From Tahibacter soli (GTDB lineage Bacteria > Pseudomonadota > Gammaproteobacteria > Xanthomonadales > Rhodanobacteraceae): a DNA stretch of 64,000 nucleotides. The notes under the pieces were generated by a model. The model had not been told where the DNA came from. It was given only the letters and a program-made list of their open reading frames with translations, and searched no databases. The position numbers were made by a program, and so were the translations under genes. Below are positions 8,053-16,182 of the stretch, piece by piece. Positions within the stretch are counted from its first letter, which is position 1, and every line of letters begins with the position of its first letter. The stretch covers positions 1,240,001 through 1,304,000 of the forward strand of contig NZ_JAOVZO020000018.1 in assembly GCF_025717065.2 (NCBI RefSeq). Reading direction: 5' to 3'.

Positions 8053-8481
8053 TCAGAGTTCGTCCGGCACGACGCGTGCTCCCGCGAACAGCGCCCGCAG
8101 CCGCGCGTCGCGCAGCGCAAGACCCGTCCAGGCCGCGGCGCCGAGGTATGCGCCGAACAGCTGATGGGTGACGAGCGGCGAGCCGAGCGCGTAGTGCGTG
8201 ACGACGGCACCGCCGCAAACCGCGGTCAGGAGCACCGCGCCGACGAGCGCGGTGCGCGGCAGGGCGTACAGGGCCGCGCAGCCGAGGATCAGAGCGCCGA
8301 GGAGGCGCGTCAGACCGATGTCGTCGCTGTAGCCGAGCGGCGGGAGCGCGCCGGGCGGAGGCACGATCGGCACGAGCTTGGCCACGGCGTCGAACACGAG
8401 CAGCAGTATCACGAGGTCGCTCAACACGCGCCCGAGCCGGCGCGCGCCGCGCGACGGCAGGGAAGCTTCGATCGCTGACAT
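8053..8481 (-). CDS. DoxX-like small membrane protein
   Basis: This is a 142-residue protein with four hydrophobic helices (about 17-38, 55-75, 80-100, 108-125). Its arrangement (VILLLVFDAVAKL, LGYSDDIGLTRLLGALILG, GGAVVTHYALGSPL) matches the DoxX-like family of small membrane proteins. The role of this subfamily is not known; some relatives support quinone or sulfur redox enzymes. The ATG at 8481 starts just before the first helix. It follows the hydrolase gene on the same strand by about 120 bp and may be transcribed with it or from its own promoter. Confidence 0.75.
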   Translation of the reverse strand: MSAIEASLPSRGARRLGRVLSDLVILLLVFDAVAKLVPIVPPPGALPPLGYSDDIGLTRLLGALILGCAALYALPRTALVGAVLLTAVCGGAVVTHYALGSPLVTHQLFGAYLGAAAWTGLALRDARLRALFAGARVVPDEL

Positions 8482-8600
8482 TTCAACTCCTTGCGTCGCA
8501 TCGTTGAGACGCCGGCGACGTTGCGCGCGGCCGGCTTTCGTCTCTGCGACGAACGGTGAGGCGCCAAATCGACAGCGCCGCGCGACGAATTCGAACGTCG

Positions 8601-9947
8601 TTACCGCTTGAGCCAGTCGCCGAGCTTTTCGACGGTCCTCGCCTGCACGAAATAGTTGCAGTGGTGCACCTGGTCGCTCGTGGCGAATTCCAGCAGATCG
8701 CCCTTGGGAATGTCGGTGCGGGCGATGCGCGTCATGCAGTCGTTGTCGACGACGAGGTCGTTGGCACGGTCGAACAGCAGGTCGGCGCCCTTGTTCGCCA
8801 GGCGCAGCGTCGGGTTCGCCCAGCGCTTCCAGAATTTCCAGATCGGGGCATCGGGCGTGGCCGGCTCGAAGTTCGACAGGATCGCGAACGGCTTGAAACC
8901 GCCGGGCAGGTCGGCCGCATGCAGGCGCAGCAGTTCCTGGTTGTTCTCGACGCGCGACTGCGCGTGCAGGCCCGGCAGCAGCACGACCCCGGCGTCGACG
9001 AACGACGAATGCGACGCGGTCTGCAGCACGCCGCCGAAAATGCCCATGAGACCGGCCGCGGCGCCGAGAAACGGCGTGAGCGGCGTGACGATCGTGCCGG
9101 CCGCCTTGGCGACGCCGCCGATCGCGCCGGCGAAGTTCGCGAGGTAGTCGAGCGTCGCCTGGATGCGCGAGGGCGCGGCGAGGCTCGTGCCCTGCAGCGG
9201 CGCGCCGACGAAGACGACGTGGCGCACCTTGATCTGCGTCAGCCGCAGCCACCACGCCGCGACGAGCCCGCCGCGGCTGTGGCAGACGATGTCGAGCTCG
9301 CCCGCGTAGCCCGCCGCCGCGAGCGCGTGCTGCAGGTCCAGCGCGTTGAGCACCGGGCTGACCGAAACGGTCGGGTGATCGAAGGTCAGCAGCTGCCGCT
9401 GGCCGGCCGCGAGGCTTTCGAGCAGTTTGCGGCCGGCCGGATCTTCGCCGAGCGTGTCGAAGAACATCTGGCTTTTGGAAAAAGTACCGTGGATCAGCAG
9501 AACGGCCGGCAGCTTCGGATCGACTGCGTCCAGGGTCCATTTGTCGCCGGCCTTCGCGGGCGGGCGGCGGCGCCACAGGCCGTTGTCGGGGTTGAGCCAG
9601 ACGTCGAGCTTCTGCAGACGCTCGATGATCCGGTTCGGCGGAATTTCCTGGAAGCGGAACTCGTGCACCGTCGCGGCGCCCGCGCGACGCACCTCGCGCT
9701 GCGCCGCGCGGCGGGGACCGAGCTTGCGCGGCGGCCGGCGGTAGCTCCAGCGCAGCACGCCGTCGCTGCGTTCGAGCGTCACCGACGCGAGGTTGCCGCC
9801 GACGTCGAGCGACGCGCGGCGCATGCGCTTTTCGGCCGCAGTGCGCGGCGTCTCGACCGGTTCGGTCTGCGCGAACACGTCGAGTTTCGGAACGATGTCG
9901 TCGAGCGCGTGCCTGAGCGTGCTGTCGTCGACCGCGGGCGCGTTCAT
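8601..9947 (-). CDS. Alpha/beta hydrolase of lipase/PGAP1-like type
   Basis: This 448-residue protein has an N-terminal region of about 140 residues with unclear fold, then an alpha/beta hydrolase core. AVLLIHGTFS (near residue 150) is the oxyanion strand, and the nucleophile elbow is CHSRGG with Ser224. Later, NDLVVDNDCM is a likely acid loop, and VHHCNYF, near the C-terminus, supplies a candidate catalytic His. No signal peptide is seen, so it is probably cytosolic. Its ATG overlaps the stop of the CHAT-transglutaminase gene by four bases, so the two are translationally coupled and probably functionally linked. A lipid or ester substrate is only an inference. Confidence 0.75.
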   Translation of the reverse strand: MNAPAVDDSTLRHALDDIVPKLDVFAQTEPVETPRTAAEKRMRRASLDVGGNLASVTLERSDGVLRWSYRRPPRKLGPRRAAQREVRRAGAATVHEFRFQEIPPNRIIERLQKLDVWLNPDNGLWRRRPPAKAGDKWTLDAVDPKLPAVLLIHGTFSKSQMFFDTLGEDPAGRKLLESLAAGQRQLLTFDHPTVSVSPVLNALDLQHALAAAGYAGELDIVCHSRGGLVAAWWLRLTQIKVRHVVFVGAPLQGTSLAAPSRIQATLDYLANFAGAIGGVAKAAGTIVTPLTPFLGAAAGLMGIFGGVLQTASHSSFVDAGVVLLPGLHAQSRVENNQELLRLHAADLPGGFKPFAILSNFEPATPDAPIWKFWKRWANPTLRLANKGADLLFDRANDLVVDNDCMTRIARTDIPKGDLLEFATSDQVHHCNYFVQARTVEKLGDWLKR

Positions 9948-12418
9948 GCGTTGTCTCCCAGTATCGGCAGCGGCCGGACGAGCGCCGCGCGCGCGCTCGC
10001 GATGTCGATCATCAGTTCGAACGCGTTCGCGTCGTCGAGGTTGCGCTGCCCGACGTCGACGGCCTGCCAGAACCCCGAAGCGCTCGTCAGCGCCGTCGCT
10101 TCGAGCAGTACGAGATCGTTGGCCTCGACGCTGCTGACGATCTCGTAGTACGCCGGCGGTCCCGACACCCAGCTTTCGGACTGCACCGTCACGGCCGTCG
10201 ACTGCTGGAACTGGTCGCGCTCCATGTCGGCCGCGGCCTGCGTGCGCGCGTCGACGAAGCGGTCGTGCGCTTCGGGGCTGCGCCAGTAGCCGGCGAACGC
10301 GTGCCCCCGGATCAGGAACACGACGGGGTAGATGTCCACATATTCCAGGCACGCGGCGAGCAGCAGCGCAAGGTCGATGCAGGTGCCGGCGCGCTGGCGC
10401 AGCATCGTGCTCGGCGTGCGCAGGCGCTGCACCGGCGTTTTTCCGCCGTACGACGGCGGGGGATTGATGTAGCCGAGCCGCCAGTCGTAGACGATCGCCG
10501 ACCAGATCGCCAGCACCTGCAGGTCGACGTCCTCGCAGGGGTTGTCGCGCGCGCCGTCGATCGACTGGTAGCCGTCGAAACCGGCGGCGGGATCGTCGCG
10601 CAGCACGCGCACGTAGTTGAACGCGGTGGCGATCAGCGCGGCGATCGCGGGATCGCGCGGCAGCACGAAGCTCGGCAGCCACCAGCGGTCGATGTCGGTG
10701 TCGTGCCACAGGTCGGCCGGCGGCAGCGCGACGGTGAAGCTGTCGCGCTTGAGCACGCGCTCGCCCCAGGTGATTTCGACGAACACGAGCGTGTTGACCG
10801 CTTCGCGCGTCGTGCGCAGCACCGTGTCGATCAGCGACGCCGCGATGTCGCCGGAGAGGTCCACGTTGTCGGCGTCGACGACGACCGTGCGGCGCCACGG
10901 GAACGAACCCTGGCCGCAGCACAGCTCGACGTGCACGTTGATGCCGGCATAGCGGCCGGGCTGCACGCGCACGAGCTTGAACTTGCGAAACAGCGGCCGG
11001 CCGTTGTGCATCAGCGCGTAGTTGAGCTCCCTGAGCGGCTCGATGTCGATCTGCAGATAGTCGTTGATCTTGTCCTGCGGCACGTCGGCCGGATCGATCG
11101 CCTTGAGCTTGTCCGGCGCGTCGTCGACGCAGACGTCGACGGCGGCGCGTCGCTGCGGCCCCGCGTCGACGATCAGCGGCGCGGCCGTCCACAGCACGGC
11201 GCCGGTGCCGGTCGCGGCGGCCGGTCCGCGCGAACGCAGCTTCAGCACGGCGTCGCAGAACGCGTCGCGAAGATTCCACTTCAACGCGCGGTAGCTGCGG
11301 TAGAAATCGGTGAAGAACTGCTCGGTGAGATCGTCGCGGAACCAGTCCTGGAAGCCGATCACGGCGCCGACGCCCTTGCCGATCAGCGCCGGCGCGATTT
11401 CCGACGACGAGTTCCAGAAACTCAGGCTCACGAGCGCGGGGCGCGCGCCGCCGGCGGTCAGCGCGTCGGCGAGCGACTGCGCGGTGAGGTTTTCGATCGG
11501 TTCGGAGCGGTCGGTCGAGACGACGAGATAGCCGTCGTCGATCTTGCGCGCGGACTGCCGGTCGGTCAGATCGCTGTCGACGAGCCGATAGCCCTGGTGC
11601 GCGTCGAAGCCGGCCAGATGCACGATCTGCGGCTGGTACTGGCGAATCTTGGCCGCGAGTTCGGCGCGGGTCGGCTGCTTGAGTTCGCGCCACACGAGAC
11701 CGGCCGCTTTCGCCGCCGCCTTGCCGCACAGCATCGCCTGCGTGAGCGCGCGTTCGGTGGTGAAGCTGTAGGCGTCGCGCAGCCCGCCGGGCTGGCTCTC
11801 GACGTACAGCACGGTTCCGCCCGGCGCCGGCGGCGGGCCGTGCGGTTCGGCGTATTCGAGCTGGCGGCAGACGATCAGCGGGCGGTTGTTGCGCAGCGTG
11901 CGCGTCGCGCTCGTGAGCAGGAATTCCCACGGCATGATGCGGCTTTCCCAGCCGTCGTCGGTGCCGTGGTACGGCACGACGACCTGCGCGAACTCCGACT
12001 GCGCGAGCTGCGCGAGTCCGTCGTCGCCGAGCATCGACGCCACGAGCCGCTCCGCGTCGGACGCGAGCGACCTGACGCGTTCGAGCGAGTTCGACCAGCG
12101 GCGGCGGTTGCGCACGCTCAGCGCCCATTGCATGGCTTCCGAGCGCAGCGCGCGCACCGAGTCGAACGCGCCGAGCACGGCCTCGTCGTAGTCCGGCGGT
12201 TCGGGAACCAGGCGATGTTCGGCCTGCGGCAGACGCAGCCGCGGCAGGCCGTTGTGCGCCGGATCGTCGGCCGGCGCGGCCGGCTGCGGCTTCTTCTTCG
12301 GCGCCCTGGGGCGAGGCGTCGGCTTTTTCGCGGCGACGGCCTTCGGGCTCTCGGACTTCACGACCATGGCATCCCCCGGCGGACCGTGGCGATCGATATC
12401 GATGTTAACTGTACCCAT
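9944..12418 (-). CDS. CHAT-like domain fused to transglutaminase-like domain
   Basis: This is an 824-residue protein. A Lys/Pro/Ala-rich, disordered N-terminus (1-60) is followed by a CHAT-like caspase-fold region (about 100-420). Strand PQIVHLAGFDAHQG (His267) sits where CHAT enzymes have HxxGHG, and ALVSLSFWNSSSE (Trp335) sits where they have the catalytic Cys (xxACxSG). Helices GVGAVIGFQDWFRDDLTEQF and FYRSYRALKWNLRDAFCDA match the rest of the fold. Both catalytic positions appear replaced. A middle beta-rich section (440-600) is unassigned. A transglutaminase-like domain (620-800) has RAGTCIDLALLLAACLE (Cys680) and LIRGHAFAGYW (His706), with LLEAT as the acid strand. The start at 12418 follows GGGAG. 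It is coupled to the downstream hydrolase. Confidence 0.7.
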   Translation of the reverse strand: MGTVNIDIDRHGPPGDAMVVKSESPKAVAAKKPTPRPRAPKKKPQPAAPADDPAHNGLPRLRLPQAEHRLVPEPPDYDEAVLGAFDSVRALRSEAMQWALSVRNRRRWSNSLERVRSLASDAERLVASMLGDDGLAQLAQSEFAQVVVPYHGTDDGWESRIMPWEFLLTSATRTLRNNRPLIVCRQLEYAEPHGPPPAPGGTVLYVESQPGGLRDAYSFTTERALTQAMLCGKAAAKAAGLVWRELKQPTRAELAAKIRQYQPQIVHLAGFDAHQGYRLVDSDLTDRQSARKIDDGYLVVSTDRSEPIENLTAQSLADALTAGGARPALVSLSFWNSSSEIAPALIGKGVGAVIGFQDWFRDDLTEQFFTDFYRSYRALKWNLRDAFCDAVLKLRSRGPAAATGTGAVLWTAAPLIVDAGPQRRAAVDVCVDDAPDKLKAIDPADVPQDKINDYLQIDIEPLRELNYALMHNGRPLFRKFKLVRVQPGRYAGINVHVELCCGQGSFPWRRTVVVDADNVDLSGDIAASLIDTVLRTTREAVNTLVFVEITWGERVLKRDSFTVALPPADLWHDTDIDRWWLPSFVLPRDPAIAALIATAFNYVRVLRDDPAAGFDGYQSIDGARDNPCEDVDLQVLAIWSAIVYDWRLGYINPPPSYGGKTPVQRLRTPSTMLRQRAGTCIDLALLLAACLEYVDIYPVVFLIRGHAFAGYWRSPEAHDRFVDARTQAAADMERDQFQQSTAVTVQSESWVSGPPAYYEIVSSVEANDLVLLEATALTSASGFWQAVDVGQRNLDDANAFELMIDIASARAALVRPLPILGDNA

Positions 12419-12571
12419 GGCGACAAATCTCCCACGCCGCCGTCGCAGGGATTGAGAGGTTCGGGCCTGAAGCGACACGAAAGGTATGACCCGGATCGTT
12501 CTCCCGATGTATACGTTGGGACGGCGCGGGCGGCAGGAACCGAAGGGGTCGGTACCAGGGAGGAAGGAACC

Positions 12572-15500
12572 ATGCAGTCGCCGTTGCTGGTGCGATATGC
12601 CGTGGCCGCGCTGACGGCCGTCGTTCTGATGCTCGCGATGCCCGCGCACGCCGAAGTGTGCTGGGACTACACCGACTTCGAGCCGGCCAAGGTGCCGCTC
12701 AAGTGCGTGCGCATGGGCAATCCCGCGCTCGCCTGTTCGTGGAATCCGACGTGCAACGTCGACAACGATCCGTCCGACTGCTGCATGGCCGTGCCCGATC
12801 CCGGCGCGTCGCAGACGATCGGCGCGATGCACGTCGCGTGGCACGACTGCCTCGGCAACGTCGGTACGAACGCCAATCCGCCGCCGCCGAACCGCGGGCT
12901 GCGCTGGTTCGCGTTCCACCGCCAGTTCGAGAGCGACTTCAACGTCTATCGCGAAACGCTCGGCCTCGACAAGATCGATTCGCTCGAATGGTGCCCCGGC
13001 ATGAACATGCCCTACGGCCATTTCGGCGCGGGCCTGTTGCCCGGCGCGCATCCGCTCGGCTGCGGCACGGGCATCAACCGGCCGAACAATCGTTCCTGCG
13101 ACGGCTGCGAGGCGTTTCGCCGCTGCCTGTATCTCAACGGCGCCGGACCCGCCGCGTGTCCCGCGCCCGCCGCGCCGGTGTGTTCCGTCGGCGGCGTGAC
13201 GTTTCCGTACACGTCGCTCGATCAGTTCAAGAACGCCGACGAAATCGGCACGCTGCTCGATGCGTACTTTCACGGCGCGATGCACGGCGCCGTGTCCGAC
13301 GCCGACGGCGGCGGCTACAACGCCGACTGCGCCGACCCGAGCTGCTCGCCGCGCGACCCGATGTTCTGGCGGCTGCACAAGGCGCTCGACGACGTGATGC
13401 GCGCGTGGCAGAACGTCAAGGCGACCGACGTCGTGCTCGTGATCGACCGCTCCGGCAGCATGTCGGCGCCGTCGGGCACCGGCACCGGTTCGCGCCTGGA
13501 CAACGCGAAAGAGGCCGCCGACCTCTTCGCCGACCTGCTCGAAGACGGGCGCTCCGACGGCGCGGTCAACCGGATTGGATTTGCCTCCTATTCCAACAAT
13601 GCGTCGAATGCCGCATTCAACCTGCCGCTGCAGGATGTGACCCCGACGCTGCGCGATCCCGCCGGCGCGTTCGCGACGAAGCTCGCGTCGCTCGCGGCCG
13701 GCGGCGCGACGTCGATCGGCAGCGGCGTCGTGGCGGCCGTCGGCGAACTGTGCCCGGGGGGCTCGTGCGCGACGCACGTGCCGGCGCCGGGCGAGAACGA
13801 GCGCAAGGCGATGCTGCTCCTGACCGACGGTCTCGAAAACGTCGCGCCGTGCCTGGAAGCCGGCTGCCAGGGCGGCGCCGGCGCCGCGATCGACTACACG
13901 ACGCTCGACGTCGCGCAGGCGTGCGCCGTGGGCCTCGGCAACGCAGCGTCGGTCAACGGCGATCTGCTCACGATCTTCACCGAGCGCCAGGGCGGCATCT
14001 ACCTCAACAACACCGACGCGACCGGCACCGACCTCAAGGATTTCTTCGCCAAGTGCTTCGCGCAGCTGACCGACGAATTCATCGGTCTCGACCCGAACGG
14101 CAGCTTCGGCGCGAACGAAGCGGCCGGGCCGATCGTTCCGTATCAGTCGTGCGACGACAACCGCATCACGTTCGAAGCGGGCTGGAACCGAAGCGACCTG
14201 CCGGGCGACCGTCTGAATCTTCTCGTCACGTCGCCCGACGGCGACGCGTGGGTGCCGTCGGCCGGCGCCGGCGAAATGTCGGCCGAGCGCAGCTGGGCGT
14301 TCAAGCGCAGCGCGCTGCCGTATCGCGGCCAGTCGCAGGGCACGTGGAAAATGCAGCTGCTGCGCCCGCAGGACGCGTTCGTCAACGGCTTTGCGACCGA
14401 CGCGTTCGCCGGCCCGCGCCAGGGCGAGGCGATCGTGCGGCGGCAGCTGCAGCGCCTGTGTCCGGCGGGCAAGGGCGGCAAGACGTCGTGCGGCCGCGTG
14501 CTGTATTTCGAAGACGGCGCGCGCGGACGTTCGGCGTACGAGGCGGCGCTGAAGGCCGAGGGCGGCGTCACCGTCGGCGCGATCGAAGCGACGAACGACG
14601 CGGCGAAATTCGCCGACCTCCTGCGCGAGCGCTGGGATCTGGTCGTCTACGCGCGCCAGGTCGGACCCGATCGCAAGGAGGCGTACGACGCGCCGCTCGC
14701 TCGCGCGATCTGCGGCGGCACGCGCGCGATCGTCACCGACACGCGCGGCGTGCCCGAAGCGGCGTCGATACTGCGCTGCGCCGGCGCCGCACGCGATCCG
14801 CGCGTGGTCAACCGCGATCTCGTGCAGGGCGCCGAGCGCTTTCTCGACGTCGCCGCGAAACTCGTCGACCCGGGCCGGCCCGTGTACGCGTACGGCGTCG
14901 CGCCGATCGGCGGCGGCGCCGGCGCGATCGACGCGCTGTTCGGCGCGCAGGGCGAACGGCCCGGTGCGATCGTCGGCAAGTCTCGCGCGGGCGGCACGAT
15001 CCACTGGCACAAGAACGTGCTCGTCACCGGCCTGTCGCAGCTCACCGCGTTCCCGCCGCGCACGCGCGTGCGCACCGGCGAACCGCTCAAGGCGGCCGTG
15101 CGCATCCTGCCGCCGTTCCAGCGGCTCGGCGGCTATCCGGGATCGAAGATGACCGTCGAAGTCGAACGGCCGACCGCGGGCCTCGGCGGCCTCGTCAAGC
15201 GCACGACGCGCTCGGCGACGGTCAAGGCCGATCCGGTCGGCTCGCTCGAGCGGCAGCTCGGCGCGATGAAAATTGCCACAAGAAAAGACGTATACGAACT
15301 CAACGACTTCGGCAAGGACGGCGACGAGCACGCGCTCAACGGCACGTTCAGCGCCGACCTGCCGATCAGCGCCGCGGTCGACGGCATGTACACGTACCAC
15401 TTCCGTTTCGACTACCCCGTGGCCGGCTGCATGGCGCATCGCGAACTCAAGCAGTCGCTGTTCGTCGACGTGAAGGTGAACCCCGAGCGTTCGAAGGTGA

Positions 15501-15790
15501 CGGTCGGCGATCCCAAGGCCAGCGGTCGCGATCGCGTGTATCCCGTCGCCGTCGCGCCGCAGGACGCGCTCGGCAACGTGATCGGACCCGGCCGCGCGCC
15601 GAAGCTCGCCTGCGCCAAGCCGTGCGCGTGCGATGCGAAGGCCGTGGTCGATCGCGGCGACGGCACGTACGTGATCGGGCTGCGCGTGCCCGACTCGGCC
15701 GAACTCGCCGCGTGCAGTTTCGAGGCGTTCGGCGCGCGCTTCGCGTTCGGCAAGCGTCCGGCGTTTCCGAGCCGGGATTCGCCGCCGTGA
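12572..15790 (+). CDS. Secreted tyrosinase-type copper domain fused to von Willebrand A domain
   Basis: This is a 1,072-residue protein with AGGAAGGA before the ATG. Residues 1-27 are a signal peptide ending AMPAHA. A Cys-rich tyrosinase/haemocyanin-type domain spans about 60-285. Candidate CuA ligands are His87, His91 and His116 (RWFAFHRQFE), and CuB ligands are His234, His238 (FHGAMHG) and His269 in DPMFWRLHKALDD. The next domain is a von Willebrand A fold (about 287-490) with an intact MIDAS, DRSGS (Asp292, Ser294, Ser296), and LLLTDG. The remaining 580 residues hold beta-rich regions, including a segment resembling a receiver-like alpha/beta part and a C-terminal Ig-like part with several Cys. 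It overlaps the next gene by four bases. Substrate unknown. Confidence 0.75.
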   Translation: MQSPLLVRYAVAALTAVVLMLAMPAHAEVCWDYTDFEPAKVPLKCVRMGNPALACSWNPTCNVDNDPSDCCMAVPDPGASQTIGAMHVAWHDCLGNVGTNANPPPPNRGLRWFAFHRQFESDFNVYRETLGLDKIDSLEWCPGMNMPYGHFGAGLLPGAHPLGCGTGINRPNNRSCDGCEAFRRCLYLNGAGPAACPAPAAPVCSVGGVTFPYTSLDQFKNADEIGTLLDAYFHGAMHGAVSDADGGGYNADCADPSCSPRDPMFWRLHKALDDVMRAWQNVKATDVVLVIDRSGSMSAPSGTGTGSRLDNAKEAADLFADLLEDGRSDGAVNRIGFASYSNNASNAAFNLPLQDVTPTLRDPAGAFATKLASLAAGGATSIGSGVVAAVGELCPGGSCATHVPAPGENERKAMLLLTDGLENVAPCLEAGCQGGAGAAIDYTTLDVAQACAVGLGNAASVNGDLLTIFTERQGGIYLNNTDATGTDLKDFFAKCFAQLTDEFIGLDPNGSFGANEAAGPIVPYQSCDDNRITFEAGWNRSDLPGDRLNLLVTSPDGDAWVPSAGAGEMSAERSWAFKRSALPYRGQSQGTWKMQLLRPQDAFVNGFATDAFAGPRQGEAIVRRQLQRLCPAGKGGKTSCGRVLYFEDGARGRSAYEAALKAEGGVTVGAIEATNDAAKFADLLRERWDLVVYARQVGPDRKEAYDAPLARAICGGTRAIVTDTRGVPEAASILRCAGAARDPRVVNRDLVQGAERFLDVAAKLVDPGRPVYAYGVAPIGGGAGAIDALFGAQGERPGAIVGKSRAGGTIHWHKNVLVTGLSQLTAFPPRTRVRTGEPLKAAVRILPPFQRLGGYPGSKMTVEVERPTAGLGGLVKRTTRSATVKADPVGSLERQLGAMKIATRKDVYELNDFGKDGDEHALNGTFSADLPISAAVDGMYTYHFRFDYPVAGCMAHRELKQSLFVDVKVNPERSKVTVGDPKASGRDRVYPVAVAPQDALGNVIGPGRAPKLACAKPCACDAKAVVDRGDGTYVIGLRVPDSAELAACSFEAFGARFAFGKRPAFPSRDSPP

Positions 15791-16182
15791 AACGCTTCGT
15801 TGCGGCGCTCGCCATCGTCGCGGCGGGTGCCGCGCACGCCGCGACACACGGCGCCGCGACCGGCGGCGGCAGCTACTACGTCGAGTGGACGAGCGAGCCC
15901 GACCCGCTGCCCCTGAACGCGCTGTTCGCGCTGCGCGTGCGCGTGCTGCGCGGCGACGACCGCGCGACACCGGTCGCCGGCGCGCAGGTGACTGCGAGCG
16001 CGTGGATGCCCGAGCACAACCATGGCACGACGCTGCAGCCGGACGTCGCACCGCAGGCCGACGGCAGCGCGACCGTCACCGGCTTGCTGCTGCACATGCC
16101 GGGGCATTGGGAACTGCGCATCGGCGTCGCCGCGAACGGGCAGATGGAGCGCGTCGTGTTTCCGGTCGATCTCGAACCGTGA
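15787..16182 (+). CDS. Exported YtkA/FixH-like protein
   Basis: This 131-residue protein starts at a GTG that overlaps the previous stop (GTGA). A clear signal peptide (residues 1-18, FVAALAIVAAGAAHA) precedes one beta-sandwich domain. The segments ALRVRVL, AQVTASAWMPEHNHG and LLHMPGHWELRIGV match the YtkA-like domain, in which a Met/His-containing face (MPEHNHG) is suited to copper. Related proteins accompany cytochrome oxidase or copper systems. The position between a tyrosinase-type copper protein and a di-haem protein, each with a 4-base overlap, suggests a shared periplasmic copper or redox function. The copper role is inference. Confidence 0.8.
   Translation: MKRFVAALAIVAAGAAHAATHGAATGGGSYYVEWTSEPDPLPLNALFALRVRVLRGDDRATPVAGAQVTASAWMPEHNHGTTLQPDVAPQADGSATVTGLLLHMPGHWELRIGVAANGQMERVVFPVDLEP

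Noticed and set aside
10265-12450. Long plus-strand open frame opposite the CHAT-transglutaminase gene
   Set aside because: Composition is that of an antisense shadow, with no motif. The minus-strand protein shows coherent domains and start/stop coupling.
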